Assembly: GCA_947498505.1 (NCBI GenBank)
Contig: CANMKG010000006.1
Coordinates: forward strand, 1-64,000
From: an uncultured Maribacter sp.
GTDB lineage: Bacteria > Bacteroidota > Bacteroidia > Flavobacteriales > Flavobacteriaceae
Direction of reading: 5' to 3'
DNA length: 64,000 nucleotides
Of this stretch, positions 1 to 8,981 are shown piece after piece (the stretch's first letter is position 1; every line of letters starts with the position of its first letter). The position numbers and the translations under genes were made by a program. The notes beneath the pieces are model-generated. The model made no database searches and was not told where the DNA came from. It saw only the letters and a program-made list of their open reading frames with translations.

Positions 1-3000
1 ACAGGGTTTATCGTATAATCTTCAGTATACTCACATCCTTTGTTATCGGTAACTCTAAAGGTATAAGTGTCTGGAGCTAAATTGTCAAAACTTGCTGTAA
101 TTCCAGAAATTGAGGTAGCTGCTATCGTTGATGGTGCAATAATATCAAAAACATATGGTGAATTACCATCAGTAACAGTTACAGTTACATTGGAAGCTTG
201 TGCTGGACATAATGGTTGTGTTGATGTAAAGGTTAAATCACTTGGCTCGTTAAGTGAATCTAAAGTTATAGCGTCCGTTGGGAACAAACAACCATTGGCA
301 TCTCTTACTGTAATAGTATAAGTGCCATTTGTTAAGTTCTCAAACCTATGCGCATTTGGAGTTGCATCTGAAATAAAATTTACGCCATCAATACTATATT
401 CATATGGAGCAGTACCACCAGTTACATTTTGAGCTTCTATGATTCCGTCTTGTGTACAAGTATAATCATTAATAAGGGATGAATCTGCACTTAAAGCAGT
501 ACTAGGAGTAGAAATAGAATAATATTCAAAATAGTCGCAAGAAGAACTGCCTTTTCTTTGGTTAATTACAATGGCATAATCGCCAGCTACTAATCCAGGA
601 AAATAGCCTGTTGGATTAGTGTCTAGAGCATTTGCTAAATTATAGTTGTTTTCATTAAAGCCTGTGGCATCAAAAATGTAGAATGTAAGTTGATAACCAT
701 TAGAATCTATAAGGTTAAATTGAATTTCCCCTGTAGAGTCTCCAAAACATTGGATATCTGTAATAGCAATTGGATTAAACTCTGCAGCGGGTTGAAATTC
801 AATAGATACTGTATTTGAAATAGCGCTACAACTATTTCTATCTATCACTACAAACGTATAATCACCAGGTTCTAGAATATCAAAAATAACACTGGTTTGA
901 AATTCTGAAGGAGGAATATCGTTAATAGTTGGATACGATATGATTGTAGTTCCAGTATCATCTACATATTCCCATATAGCATATGTATGTGGAGTTTGCC
1001 CTCCTATAGAGTTCATTTGAATGTTCCCCTCTTTACAGCTAATGTGTTGTGACACCTGTGCAATTAAATCTAAGTTGTTTTCATTGATTATGGTAATTTC
1101 CTCATTATATGAGCAGCCATCATCAGTTGTTACATAGGCAATATAATTACCAGGGTTTAACCCGGAAAAAGTAAAGCTGTTATTTGTTTGAGCCAATTCA
1201 TCATCAACCAATGTTCCTAACCCTCCATTGGAGCCATCATCTAATCTAATTTCATAATTATAGATTGCGTCCGCATTAGTGACTTGAATTGTGGCGGCAC
1301 CTAAATTGGTACAACTTGAAGCCGTAGTATTTACGTTATATTGTACATCTCTTTCTACAATGCCAATTACGGGAGTTTCAAAAATACAACCATCCACAAT
1401 TGGAGTTCCCGTATTATCCAGTTGTGTTACTTGTACTCTGTATGCACCATTTTCACCTGTTCCGAAATCGAAGTTAGGGCCATTATTAGCACTAAAAGGG
1501 ATTATCACTTCACCGGTGGCATCATCTACCAATTGGTATCCATAACCCGCCCCTAAATTAGTAATTGTAATGTTACCATTTGTGGTACAAATAATATCAT
1601 TGTGATTATATATAAGATCTAAAGTATTTTGAAAAACATTAAAATAGAAACGACTTGTACATCCGTTTTGGTAGGTTACAGACAATCTATATTTACCAGC
1701 ATCATTAACTAGGTAGTTATTACCTGTACTTACTTCATTCCAGTCGCATGTTAAATTTTTATTTGCGCAATCATCACCAGGGTCATCCCCTTCGCAACTG
1801 CCCTCAACTAACTTTTGCCATACGATGTTTTGAGCATCAAGAATATTAACCTGTAGTAATCTAGTATCGCCTATTCCACAGAGGAATAGTTTTGGTAACA
1901 AGTCCCTATCAATACTACATTCAACTATTTCGCCAGCTAAATCATTTGAAGGGTCAGTATCTGAATTTACATCATTAAAATATTCAATTATAGGATTTGG
2001 TATTACTCCTTCTCCATAAGAGGCAACAGTAATAACTTCTTTAAAACCTTTACAGGGATCTGCAACTATTTTATCAACGATATATGTGCCAATTTCAGTA
2101 ACCACGTATGTGCTAATATCATTATCTGGGTCTCCATCGGAAGGTAGAAGGGTATCAATACCAACATCTATTTGGTTATTACCGTTGGTGTCTAAATACC
2201 AAATATATTCATCAAACCCATTTCCGGCATCAAGAACTGCTTCGTTACCACAAAGCTCAACAGTTCTTGCAAAATTACAATCAGAAAGATCATCTAGTAA
2301 AAAGTTAGTTGCTCCAGGAACTATAAATCCACATGCGTTAAAATCGGTAACACTAGGATCATCTGTTATTAAAGCAGTATTTTCTACTCCGTGGTAGGTT
2401 GAATAGGCTAAGTTTTGTATTAAATCGGAACAAGCATCAATAAAGTCAAAACAGTTTTCTGCAACTTGAACGCGCATTCTTATAGAATATGTGGTAAGTC
2501 CTTGTTCTACCAAATTGTTAGGTATAGTAAATATTACTGTTCTTATTGCTGGGTCGTACGTATAGGTTACTCCTGTGGGAAGAACCATGTCTGCAGCCGT
2601 AAAATCGGTTCCGTTTGGGGGCGCTACATTTAATGGTAAAACATCTCTAATGGTATAATTATCAGCGTCATCATTACCAATATTTTGAAATGATAGCACA
2701 TAATCTAATGTTTGCCCTAGATTTACGCCTTGCCCAGTAATATCTACACCACCAGGGGTATTTACTCTTTTTTCTAAGACAATATTGGGTTCTATAATAT
2801 CTACGTCAAAGGATGCAAAGAAAACGTCATATTTATCTTGAGTAGAACTAAGCTTTAAGATAGCACTTGTTGCATCGTTAGGGATTACGTTGTTGTTAGG
2901 GACATTGGTAACAGGGAACAAGTCTACATCCCAACCCAAAGTGTTTGTACTGTTGGGGTTACGTGTTGTTACTATATTAGGATCAATAGAAATATTAGAG

Positions 3001-3965
3001 TTGAAAAAATTGTTTGCTGGGTTTACTGTGCTGCTTAAAGGTGTAAAAACACCACCCCCAAAAGCATCAATTGATAATCCATCTCCTCCAATTCGATTAT
3101 CCCCTTCAAGAGCTGCAATTCCTATATTTGCTCTTACATTAAAAGGTGCTGGCAATGTAGTAAAACCACTTATTGGAATTTCAACATCTGGTGCTGCCGA
3201 TGCAATACCTGCATAACCATCAAAAGTGGTAATATATTTACTACCAGGTAAGTTTGGGTTTTCATAAACTATAACCATAGACCAACCACCAGAGATACCA
3301 CCAGAGATATTACTTCCGTTACTTGCAAGTACGTTTGCTACGGTATACTCCCCATCGGGGTTTGAAAGACCTGTAATTATAGAGGTTACATCTTTATAAC
3401 AAGCGTATGGGCTATAATATCCAAAATCTGCATCACCAGCTCCATCAAAAAGAATTTCGTCTGCTGTAATGTCTTGATAGGCACCTCCTGGTGTTTTAAA
3501 TTTAATATTATTTATGTTGCTCCTATCGGTATTTACGTAAACAGCACTCCAGTATAAACCTGCGTACCTTACTAATGCACAACCTTCATCTGGGACGTCT
3601 AATGTTGCGCTACTGGAACTAAAAGTATCGTTGTCGTTATCAATATCAATATATTGCATATTGAGGTCATCGTTGTAATCGGATGAACTTCCTGTTTCGT
3701 TATAAGGATCGTTAGGACTTTCTGCGGGAATCCATGTTGCTTGTGGATTCCAAACTCTGTTTCTTCCTCTTCCTTCCCATGCACCTTCCCAATGCCCGTC
3801 TACCTGACGGTTAACAATGTTATTGGCAATAAATGTTAATTCACCACGAATATCTGCTGAATATCGAACATCAAAGTCATTTTTAACTTGAGAATACCCA
3901 AGACTGGATATTGTTAAGAAAATAAGCAGTAATAGTTTGTTGGTTTTGTTTTGCAATAGCTTCAT
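1..3965 (-). CDS. Giant SprB-like T9SS surface adhesin, N-terminal 1,321 codons; 3' end outside window
   Basis: The frame is open from ATG at 3965 to the left edge, so only the N-terminal part is visible. It starts with a signal peptide (MKLLQNKTNK, then a hydrophobic stretch ending near GYSQ). A long N-terminal region carries features of proteins that compute a bounded event structure (repeated Asp/Asn-rich loops). A DUF11-like repeat follows, with the pattern LEKRVNTPG and NLGQTLDYVLSFQN near residues 400-450. After that come repeated modules of about 85-95 residues ending in GNYIAYVTTDDGCSY or GTYTITVRDANGCLF, typical of SprB/PKD-like repeats of gliding adhesins. Such proteins are exported by T9SS and usually end in a type B C-terminal domain, which would lie beyond the window. 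It is the third gene of a minus-strand group, but a strong hairpin at 4294-4345 separates it from the PorP/SprF gene, so it may have its own promoter. Confidence 0.85.
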   Translation of the reverse strand, partial: MKLLQNKTNKLLLLIFLTISSLGYSQVKNDFDVRYSADIRGELTFIANNIVNRQVDGHWEGAWEGRGRNRVWNPQATWIPAESPNDPYNETGSSSDYNDDLNMQYIDIDNDNDTFSSSSATLDVPDEGCALVRYAGLYWSAVYVNTDRSNINNIKFKTPGGAYQDITADEILFDGAGDADFGYYSPYACYKDVTSIITGLSNPDGEYTVANVLASNGSNISGGISGGWSMVIVYENPNLPGSKYITTFDGYAGIASAAPDVEIPISGFTTLPAPFNVRANIGIAALEGDNRIGGDGLSIDAFGGGVFTPLSSTVNPANNFFNSNISIDPNIVTTRNPNSTNTLGWDVDLFPVTNVPNNNVIPNDATSAILKLSSTQDKYDVFFASFDVDIIEPNIVLEKRVNTPGGVDITGQGVNLGQTLDYVLSFQNIGNDDADNYTIRDVLPLNVAPPNGTDFTAADMVLPTGVTYTYDPAIRTVIFTIPNNLVEQGLTTYSIRMRVQVAENCFDFIDACSDLIQNLAYSTYHGVENTALITDDPSVTDFNACGFIVPGATNFLLDDLSDCNFARTVELCGNEAVLDAGNGFDEYIWYLDTNGNNQIDVGIDTLLPSDGDPDNDISTYVVTEIGTYIVDKIVADPCKGFKEVITVASYGEGVIPNPIIEYFNDVNSDTDPSNDLAGEIVECSIDRDLLPKLFLCGIGDTRLLQVNILDAQNIVWQKLVEGSCEGDDPGDDCANKNLTCDWNEVSTGNNYLVNDAGKYRLSVTYQNGCTSRFYFNVFQNTLDLIYNHNDIICTTNGNITITNLGAGYGYQLVDDATGEVIIPFSANNGPNFDFGTGENGAYRVQVTQLDNTGTPIVDGCIFETPVIGIVERDVQYNVNTTASSCTNLGAATIQVTNADAIYNYEIRLDDGSNGGLGTLVDDELAQTNNSFTFSGLNPGNYIAYVTTDDGCSYNEEITIINENNLDLIAQVSQHISCKEGNIQMNSIGGQTPHTYAIWEYVDDTGTTIISYPTINDIPPSEFQTSVIFDILEPGDYTFVVIDRNSCSAISNTVSIEFQPAAEFNPIAITDIQCFGDSTGEIQFNLIDSNGYQLTFYIFDATGFNENNYNLANALDTNPTGYFPGLVAGDYAIVINQRKGSSSCDYFEYYSISTPSTALSADSSLINDYTCTQDGIIEAQNVTGGTAPYEYSIDGVNFISDATPNAHRFENLTNGTYTITVRDANGCLFPTDAITLDSLNEPSDLTFTSTQPLCPAQASNVTVTVTDGNSPYVFDIIAPSTIAATSISGITASFDNLAPDTYTFRVTDNKGCEYTEDYTINP

Positions 3966-4369
3966 CCGGCAATAGAATTTGGTTTAATAGGTGTAATCAA
4001 CACCAAATCGGTATACGAGGTATAGTTTTTTGAGGTAAACGTATATTCGTATTTCATCTGCATTATTAATTTTTTATTATGTTCTCGAAATCTTCTTTAC
4101 ATATAAACCTATAGACTTAGGGAACATTCTTAACAAATATTATCTATTATAATGAGCTACAGAATTTATTGTTGTAGTAGAAGGATTTTATGTTGTGAAA
4201 ATCAAATTATATATGGTAATCATCTTTTAAGCCTTTGTTTATTTGGGCTTATCGATATACTGTTTGTAGGAAAAAGCTGGTGGAGATGGCAAAAATTAGA
4301 CCTCTATTTTACTAAAATATATTTTAGTAAAATAGAGGTCTAATTAATTTAAGTTCTAATCAATAAACT
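3966..4369. other. 404-base gap between the giant adhesin gene and the PorP/SprF gene
   Basis: No convincing gene. It holds the perfect 52-bp palindrome at 4294-4345 and must contain the promoter of the adhesin gene if that gene is transcribed separately. I found no exact TAnnTTTG element on the minus strand here. A 63-codon plus-strand frame (4152-4343) ends inside the palindrome and looks spurious. Confidence 0.6.
4294..4345 (-). terminator. Perfect 52-bp palindrome, probable terminator of the PorP/SprF transcript
   Basis: Every position pairs around the centre between 4319 and 4320, giving two 26-base arms with no mismatch (outer part ends in AGACCTC / GAGGTCT). It begins 24 bases beyond the stop of the minus-strand gene at 4370. 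On that strand the hairpin runs into a short T tract (A run 4291-4295 on the plus strand). It is longer and more AT-rich than the other terminators in this window, so a second role is possible. Confidence 0.65.
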
Positions 4370-6463
4370 TTATGCCATTTGATTAGGATTAACTCGCATA
4401 ATCCACATTTTATCATTATATGAATCGTTTAAATTAGTATAGTAAGATATTAATGCGCTATTCCAAGAATTATGACGTTTTAGATAAACGTATCTATAAT
4501 TGTTTTCTTCATTAATAAAGTAACTAGCATTAAGCCCTAAGGAGTTTAATAGTTTAACAAATCTATTGGCGTTTTTAGGGTTTGCGAAAACATTAGCAAT
4601 AATGTAGTATCCAGAACCTACACCGTCAATTTTATAGCTTTCCGTGGAAGGTTCAGTAGAGGCAACTTTGTCTTTGGCAACTACATTTTTCTGAAGACTT
4701 TCTATATTGTACTTAGATGATTTTTCTTTTAGCTTGTCAACATTGGTGGCATAAGCTTCGTTAGTGTATTTGTTGTCCACATTCATTATCCATGTTGCAC
4801 CATCGTAGTTTCCATTAAAACTGCTTTTATGAGCATTTGCTGCTTCTTCCCAAGTATCATATCGTTGAAGATACACATACTTAAGACCATTTTGCGGATT
4901 GTCAACATAGTCAGCATTTATTCCTTTTTCTTCTAAGTTGGAAATAAATTTATCCATATAATATCCACCTTTGTATACGTTTGCAACAACATAATAACCG
5001 TCTTCTACCCCATCAAGATTTCTAAATCTTCTGCTTTTGATTTTATCTTGTGTAGGCTTTGATGTTTTTGTTGTAGACGATGGGTTTGTTTGCGTATTAG
5101 TGGTAACGATAGCATCTCTTTTTTGAGTTACTTTTTCAATAATATTGTCGTTGTAGTTAGTTGTTGGAGCGGCAGATGAAATCGTATTATTTTTTTCCTC
5201 GGTTGTGTTTGGCTCATTTAAAGCAATTTGAGGCTTGTTTTTTCCTGTAAAGAAAAGCTCTTCCGCACGTTTTTCTAAATCTGGTCTTTTTCCCTTGGTT
5301 TCATTACGAACCATACGCATTACCATTTCAAATCTGCGCTCAAGGTCTTTTTGACGACCTGCTTCTAACGAATCTTGACGAAACATTAATTCAGCAAGAA
5401 TAGCATCATTTTCGGCTAGCTTTCTTTTGAGTTCCTCAATTTCTTCGTTGGTTGCAATTTTATTTGTGGGTTCTTCCGCATCTACTAAACTATCTTCGTA
5501 GTCATCTTCTAACATTACACGGTCTTCGGTAAGATTTGGTGTAAAGGAATATGCAAGAGATATTTCATGGGTTAAACCAAAATTGTCAAAATTTGTTGAT
5601 AGACCTTTTTCCATGGTATAGCCTAAAGAAAGTCTTCTGTTAATATTAAAACCTAAACCTGCTGAAGCTCCGTAAAAACTATCGTAACCTGCTTGAACCC
5701 AACCAAGTTTTGGTAAATCTAAAATTAAGCTACCACCTAAAGTAACTTCTTCTTCTCCTATTTTTTTAGCTCTAACTAAAGGCATTAGGCGTGCGCTTTC
5801 CATAATACCATCTCCATTTTTAAACTGATGGGTATATTGTAAATGAGAAGAAAACGTTTTGTCTTTAAATTCTGTTAGCGATTCACTCGATTTTAAATCG
5901 TAATCAAATAAATCTTCGGCAAAAACACCAAAATCAAAATTGCCGTACGATAAGTTGAAACCGGGCTGAAATGATAGTACATTGCTATCTTGAGTTCCAT
6001 TAATTCTGAAATCGTTGACATCAACAATATCAACACTATTTCTATTTAAACCAGAACTGTAGTATGCTAAATTTGCCCCAAAGGTAAAGTTACTTTTATC
6101 ACTTAGTTTTACACCATAAGCATAATTTGCTAAGGCTCCAATATTAGAAAGCGTACCTAACTGCTGAGAATAAAGACTTAACCCTAAACCACTGCGATCA
6201 CCAATTCTACCGCTATAACTTAAAAAATAAGTTTGCTCATTGTCATCAAACTGTGCGGATTGATTTCTATGTAAAAGATTTATATAGGATTTATCTTCCC
6301 TGACTGTTGAAAAGGTAGGGTTTATTAAAAACCTATTGAATTTAAGTAAATTCTGTGGCGCAACTTTATAAGGTAAAATAGGGTCATCATTATCTTGCGC
6401 TTTAACTGTGGTTAGCGCCAAAGTCGCAACAAATAGCATTAAGATTAGGTTTCGTAGTTTCAT
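4370..6463 (-). CDS. PorP/SprF-family outer membrane protein with two C-terminal SPOR-like repeats
   Basis: The N-terminal ~310 residues match the PorP/SprF family: signal peptide (ATLALTTVKAQ), the LINPTFSTVR region, then many beta strands such as GLGLSLYSQQ and SLGYTMEKGL. Family members sit in the outer membrane and help display or attach a partner T9SS adhesin. An Asp/Glu-rich segment and a coiled coil (about 345-400) follow, then a Ser/Thr/Asn linker. Two homologous domains of ~80 residues end the protein, at about 483-560 (DGVEDGYYVVANVY) and 612-692 (DGVGSGYYIIANVF). They resemble SPOR domains and may bind peptidoglycan. At 697 residues it is over twice the usual family length. ATG at 6463 was preferred to TTG at 6469; the upstream gene stops 6 bases earlier, so the two are surely cotranscribed. 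Confidence 0.88.
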   Translation of the reverse strand: MKLRNLILMLFVATLALTTVKAQDNDDPILPYKVAPQNLLKFNRFLINPTFSTVREDKSYINLLHRNQSAQFDDNEQTYFLSYSGRIGDRSGLGLSLYSQQLGTLSNIGALANYAYGVKLSDKSNFTFGANLAYYSSGLNRNSVDIVDVNDFRINGTQDSNVLSFQPGFNLSYGNFDFGVFAEDLFDYDLKSSESLTEFKDKTFSSHLQYTHQFKNGDGIMESARLMPLVRAKKIGEEEVTLGGSLILDLPKLGWVQAGYDSFYGASAGLGFNINRRLSLGYTMEKGLSTNFDNFGLTHEISLAYSFTPNLTEDRVMLEDDYEDSLVDAEEPTNKIATNEEIEELKRKLAENDAILAELMFRQDSLEAGRQKDLERRFEMVMRMVRNETKGKRPDLEKRAEELFFTGKNKPQIALNEPNTTEEKNNTISSAAPTTNYNDNIIEKVTQKRDAIVTTNTQTNPSSTTKTSKPTQDKIKSRRFRNLDGVEDGYYVVANVYKGGYYMDKFISNLEEKGINADYVDNPQNGLKYVYLQRYDTWEEAANAHKSSFNGNYDGATWIMNVDNKYTNEAYATNVDKLKEKSSKYNIESLQKNVVAKDKVASTEPSTESYKIDGVGSGYYIIANVFANPKNANRFVKLLNSLGLNASYFINEENNYRYVYLKRHNSWNSALISYYTNLNDSYNDKMWIMRVNPNQMA

Positions 6464-6469
6464 GGTCAA

Positions 6470-8719
6470 TTATCGGATAACTGTAATAGTACCCTGTTTT
6501 AATGTTTCTGAGGTGTTTTTAATTACATAGTAAAACACCATGTTTTGTTTAGGAAAAGATGTTGATGAAGATGGCCAATTGTTTTGGTAGCTTAGTTCAT
6601 TAACAATTTCTTCTCCTTTATCATTATATATAATTACGTTTACGTCTGATTTATTGGAATATGAATTAGGGATAACCCATTGATCATTGGCGCCATCTCC
6701 GTTTGGAGTTATAACATTTGGCACATTAAACAAATCTTGATAAACCACGTTTATTGGTCTTACAATCTCGCAATTGTCAATATTTGCTATTAGTGTATAT
6801 GATCCTTCTTCTGTAAATGTAAAAGAGCTAGAAGTACTTATCTCAGTATTAGCTTGATTAAGCCATCTGTATGCTGTACCACCAGAAGCAGTTACACTTC
6901 TAGAGCTTCCTTCGGGAAAAACAACATCGCCATCTATATCCATGCTTATAAGGTTTGGATCCAATGGTGTTATGGATATTTCATTGGAAGTTAGAGAACA
7001 TCCATTTCTATCAACAACCAATCGGTATATTCCTGTGTCACTTACTGTTAACGCTTCACTAGATGTATTTACAGATACCTCATCTTTTTCCCATGAAAAG
7101 CTGGCTCCTGTTAAATCTGTAGTTGTTGTTATGGTAACAGTATCTCCAGAACTACAGTAAACTGTACTTGTACTATTAACTGCAAGAGTTTCACTGGTTA
7201 GTAATTGAACTGGAAGTGTATTGGATACCTCGTTATAGGTTGCTAAATTCGCATTTAGTGTATAAATACCATTTTCGTTTGGAGTGGCAAGTGATATTGA
7301 CGAAGATGTTGCACCCGAAACATCTGTTCCATCTATTTGCCATTGATAGTTAAAGTCATTTTGTAAAGCAGTGGTTACATCTGTTTTTGTACCACTTCCG
7401 TCAATTGCGTTTATAGTTATCATTTCTAGCTGGGTAGTGGTTGATACGCAAGAAGTATAGGCACTTTGGTAATCTACTACAATCTCAAAGGAAGCAGGAA
7501 CTACTGCAATTGTATTTTCTGAATTTTTTATGGTACCTGGACATGCGCCTCCGCCTTGGGTTACAGAAACATGATATGTACCATCTTGAGTTATGTTTAA
7601 CGAACTGTTAGTTTCACTAGGTATTGGATTATTATTCCTATACCATTGATATGTGGGAGAAATGGCGGTTGTAGTAACACTTAATGTTTCTGGTTGAGAA
7701 GGCAAAACAACTATGTTTTCAGGGTTAACTCTGGTTACTGTAAAGTTGTCTGCGTTACTCATAGTTACCGCAGTAGACATTTCTGGACATCCACCAGCAG
7801 GAGTAATCTCTATTTGATAATCTCCTTCAAAACCTGGATTTGCAGCATCTACGGTATAAGTTGAAGCAATTGCCCCTGGAATACTAATATTGTTTTTAAA
7901 CCATTGATATGACCAGTTGGGGTCAGTAATATTTATAGAAAGTGTCTCAGATTCTCCAGTACATAAAGCGGTTTTACTTGGAGGGTTTATGGATATACCG
8001 TTGCTTGAAGAACCAATAGTTACGTCTACTATATTAGAATCTGTATTACCAGAACCTGTACATATAGGACCGTAATCTATTATTGCATTGTACATACCAC
8101 TTGTGGTAGCCGTAATAGTGTGTCCTTTTTCTCCTGTTAATTCAGTACCGCTTCTATACCAAATATACTGATAGGTTTCAGGGTTTGCAATATTATCTAC
8201 TTGTAGAAAAACTGAGGTAGGATTGCATATTGTTCCTGGAGGAACTCCATTACCTAACTCACTAATATTTAAATTGGTTGTGACATCCATATAGTACATG
8301 TTGTAGGCATCAGATACGGAGCCTGTTGCTGCTGGATTTGTACTTCTTACTCGCATTCTGTAGCCTTGCCCCCTAGTAGTAGTTGGAATAGCAAATTGTA
8401 AATCAAAATCGGTATTGGCATTTTGTGTGCTAGTTTTAGCTAGTTCAGTTGCTGATGAGAAATCACCAGACGAATCGGATAATTCTAGAATAAATTCGTT
8501 ACCACTGTTGGTAGTACCGGTCCAAGTAACGTTTACAAAATATTCGTTGAACCCTGAGTTTCCCGCACAAATGGCAGTCCAAGGTGAGTTTCCACTTAAA
8601 TTTGGATTATCGGCAGGTGTTGGAGCGTTAATTAAAATTTGTGCAGATAGGTTTGTTACACCCATTAGCAATAACAAGACGATGATTGTTTTTTGAATTA
8701 CATTTTTTTTCGATTCCAT
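6470..8719 (-). CDS. T9SS-exported Ig-like/PKD-like surface protein with type B sorting domain
   Basis: The protein has 749 residues. Residues 1-26 form a signal peptide (IVLLLLMGVTNLSAQ). The body is a string of Ig-like modules of 80-95 residues with recurring YQWF/YQWY plus GTY/GIY patterns (YQWFKNNISIPG, YQWYRNNNPIPS, FSWEKDEVSVN). The end (NVITPNGDGANDQWVIPN to GTITVIR) is the gliding motility-associated C-terminal domain, the type B T9SS sorting signal. It is therefore expected to be secreted across the outer membrane and attached to the surface. It is first in the minus-strand group, with the PorP/SprF gene 6 bases downstream as its likely outer-membrane partner. Its binding target cannot be inferred. 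Confidence 0.88.
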   Translation of the reverse strand: MESKKNVIQKTIIVLLLLMGVTNLSAQILINAPTPADNPNLSGNSPWTAICAGNSGFNEYFVNVTWTGTTNSGNEFILELSDSSGDFSSATELAKTSTQNANTDFDLQFAIPTTTRGQGYRMRVRSTNPAATGSVSDAYNMYYMDVTTNLNISELGNGVPPGTICNPTSVFLQVDNIANPETYQYIWYRSGTELTGEKGHTITATTSGMYNAIIDYGPICTGSGNTDSNIVDVTIGSSSNGISINPPSKTALCTGESETLSINITDPNWSYQWFKNNISIPGAIASTYTVDAANPGFEGDYQIEITPAGGCPEMSTAVTMSNADNFTVTRVNPENIVVLPSQPETLSVTTTAISPTYQWYRNNNPIPSETNSSLNITQDGTYHVSVTQGGGACPGTIKNSENTIAVVPASFEIVVDYQSAYTSCVSTTTQLEMITINAIDGSGTKTDVTTALQNDFNYQWQIDGTDVSGATSSSISLATPNENGIYTLNANLATYNEVSNTLPVQLLTSETLAVNSTSTVYCSSGDTVTITTTTDLTGASFSWEKDEVSVNTSSEALTVSDTGIYRLVVDRNGCSLTSNEISITPLDPNLISMDIDGDVVFPEGSSRSVTASGGTAYRWLNQANTEISTSSSFTFTEEGSYTLIANIDNCEIVRPINVVYQDLFNVPNVITPNGDGANDQWVIPNSYSNKSDVNVIIYNDKGEEIVNELSYQNNWPSSSTSFPKQNMVFYYVIKNTSETLKQGTITVIR

Positions 8720-8952
8720 GAGGAGTAGGTTTTTGTTCTACGTGGTTTTAAGCGCTGTGATAGATTTGGGGTTAATTCATAATTTTATCAACAGCATTTG
8801 TACAATTCATCGATTAAGGATTATATAACAACAAATATGTCGAATATAGTTTGGTGAATAAATTTATTGTTGTATGGCTATTTAAAAGTGTTGTGAAATT
8901 CATTTATTATAGTGTCTATGTATTTTAAGACCAGTCGTTGCTGCATTTTTGC

Positions 8953-8960
8953 TACTTTTG
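8953..8960 (+). promoter_or_regulatory. Bacteroidetes-type -7 element (TACTTTTG) upstream of glnS
   Basis: An exact match to TAnnTTTG. I see no TTG -33 element at the usual spacing. If real, transcription would begin around 8965-8968. This rules out the longer reading-frame start at 8949 and leaves a leader of only about 15 bases. Confidence 0.5.
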
Positions 8961-8981
8961 CGATTCATAAATATGAATACC

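Noticed and set aside
67-3216. Several plus-strand frames of 71-108 codons
   Set aside because: They lie antisense to the giant adhesin, whose frame is open for the whole stretch and has recognisable modules.
4152-4343. A 63-codon plus-strand frame (MSYRIYCCSRRILCC...)
   Set aside because: It ends inside the 52-bp palindrome, has Cys/Trp-rich content unlike neighbours and no promoter or homologous motif.
8949-8981. Longer glnS start (TTG at 8949)
   Set aside because: A TAnnTTTG element lies at 8953-8960, so this start would precede transcription; ATG at 8982 agrees with E. coli.
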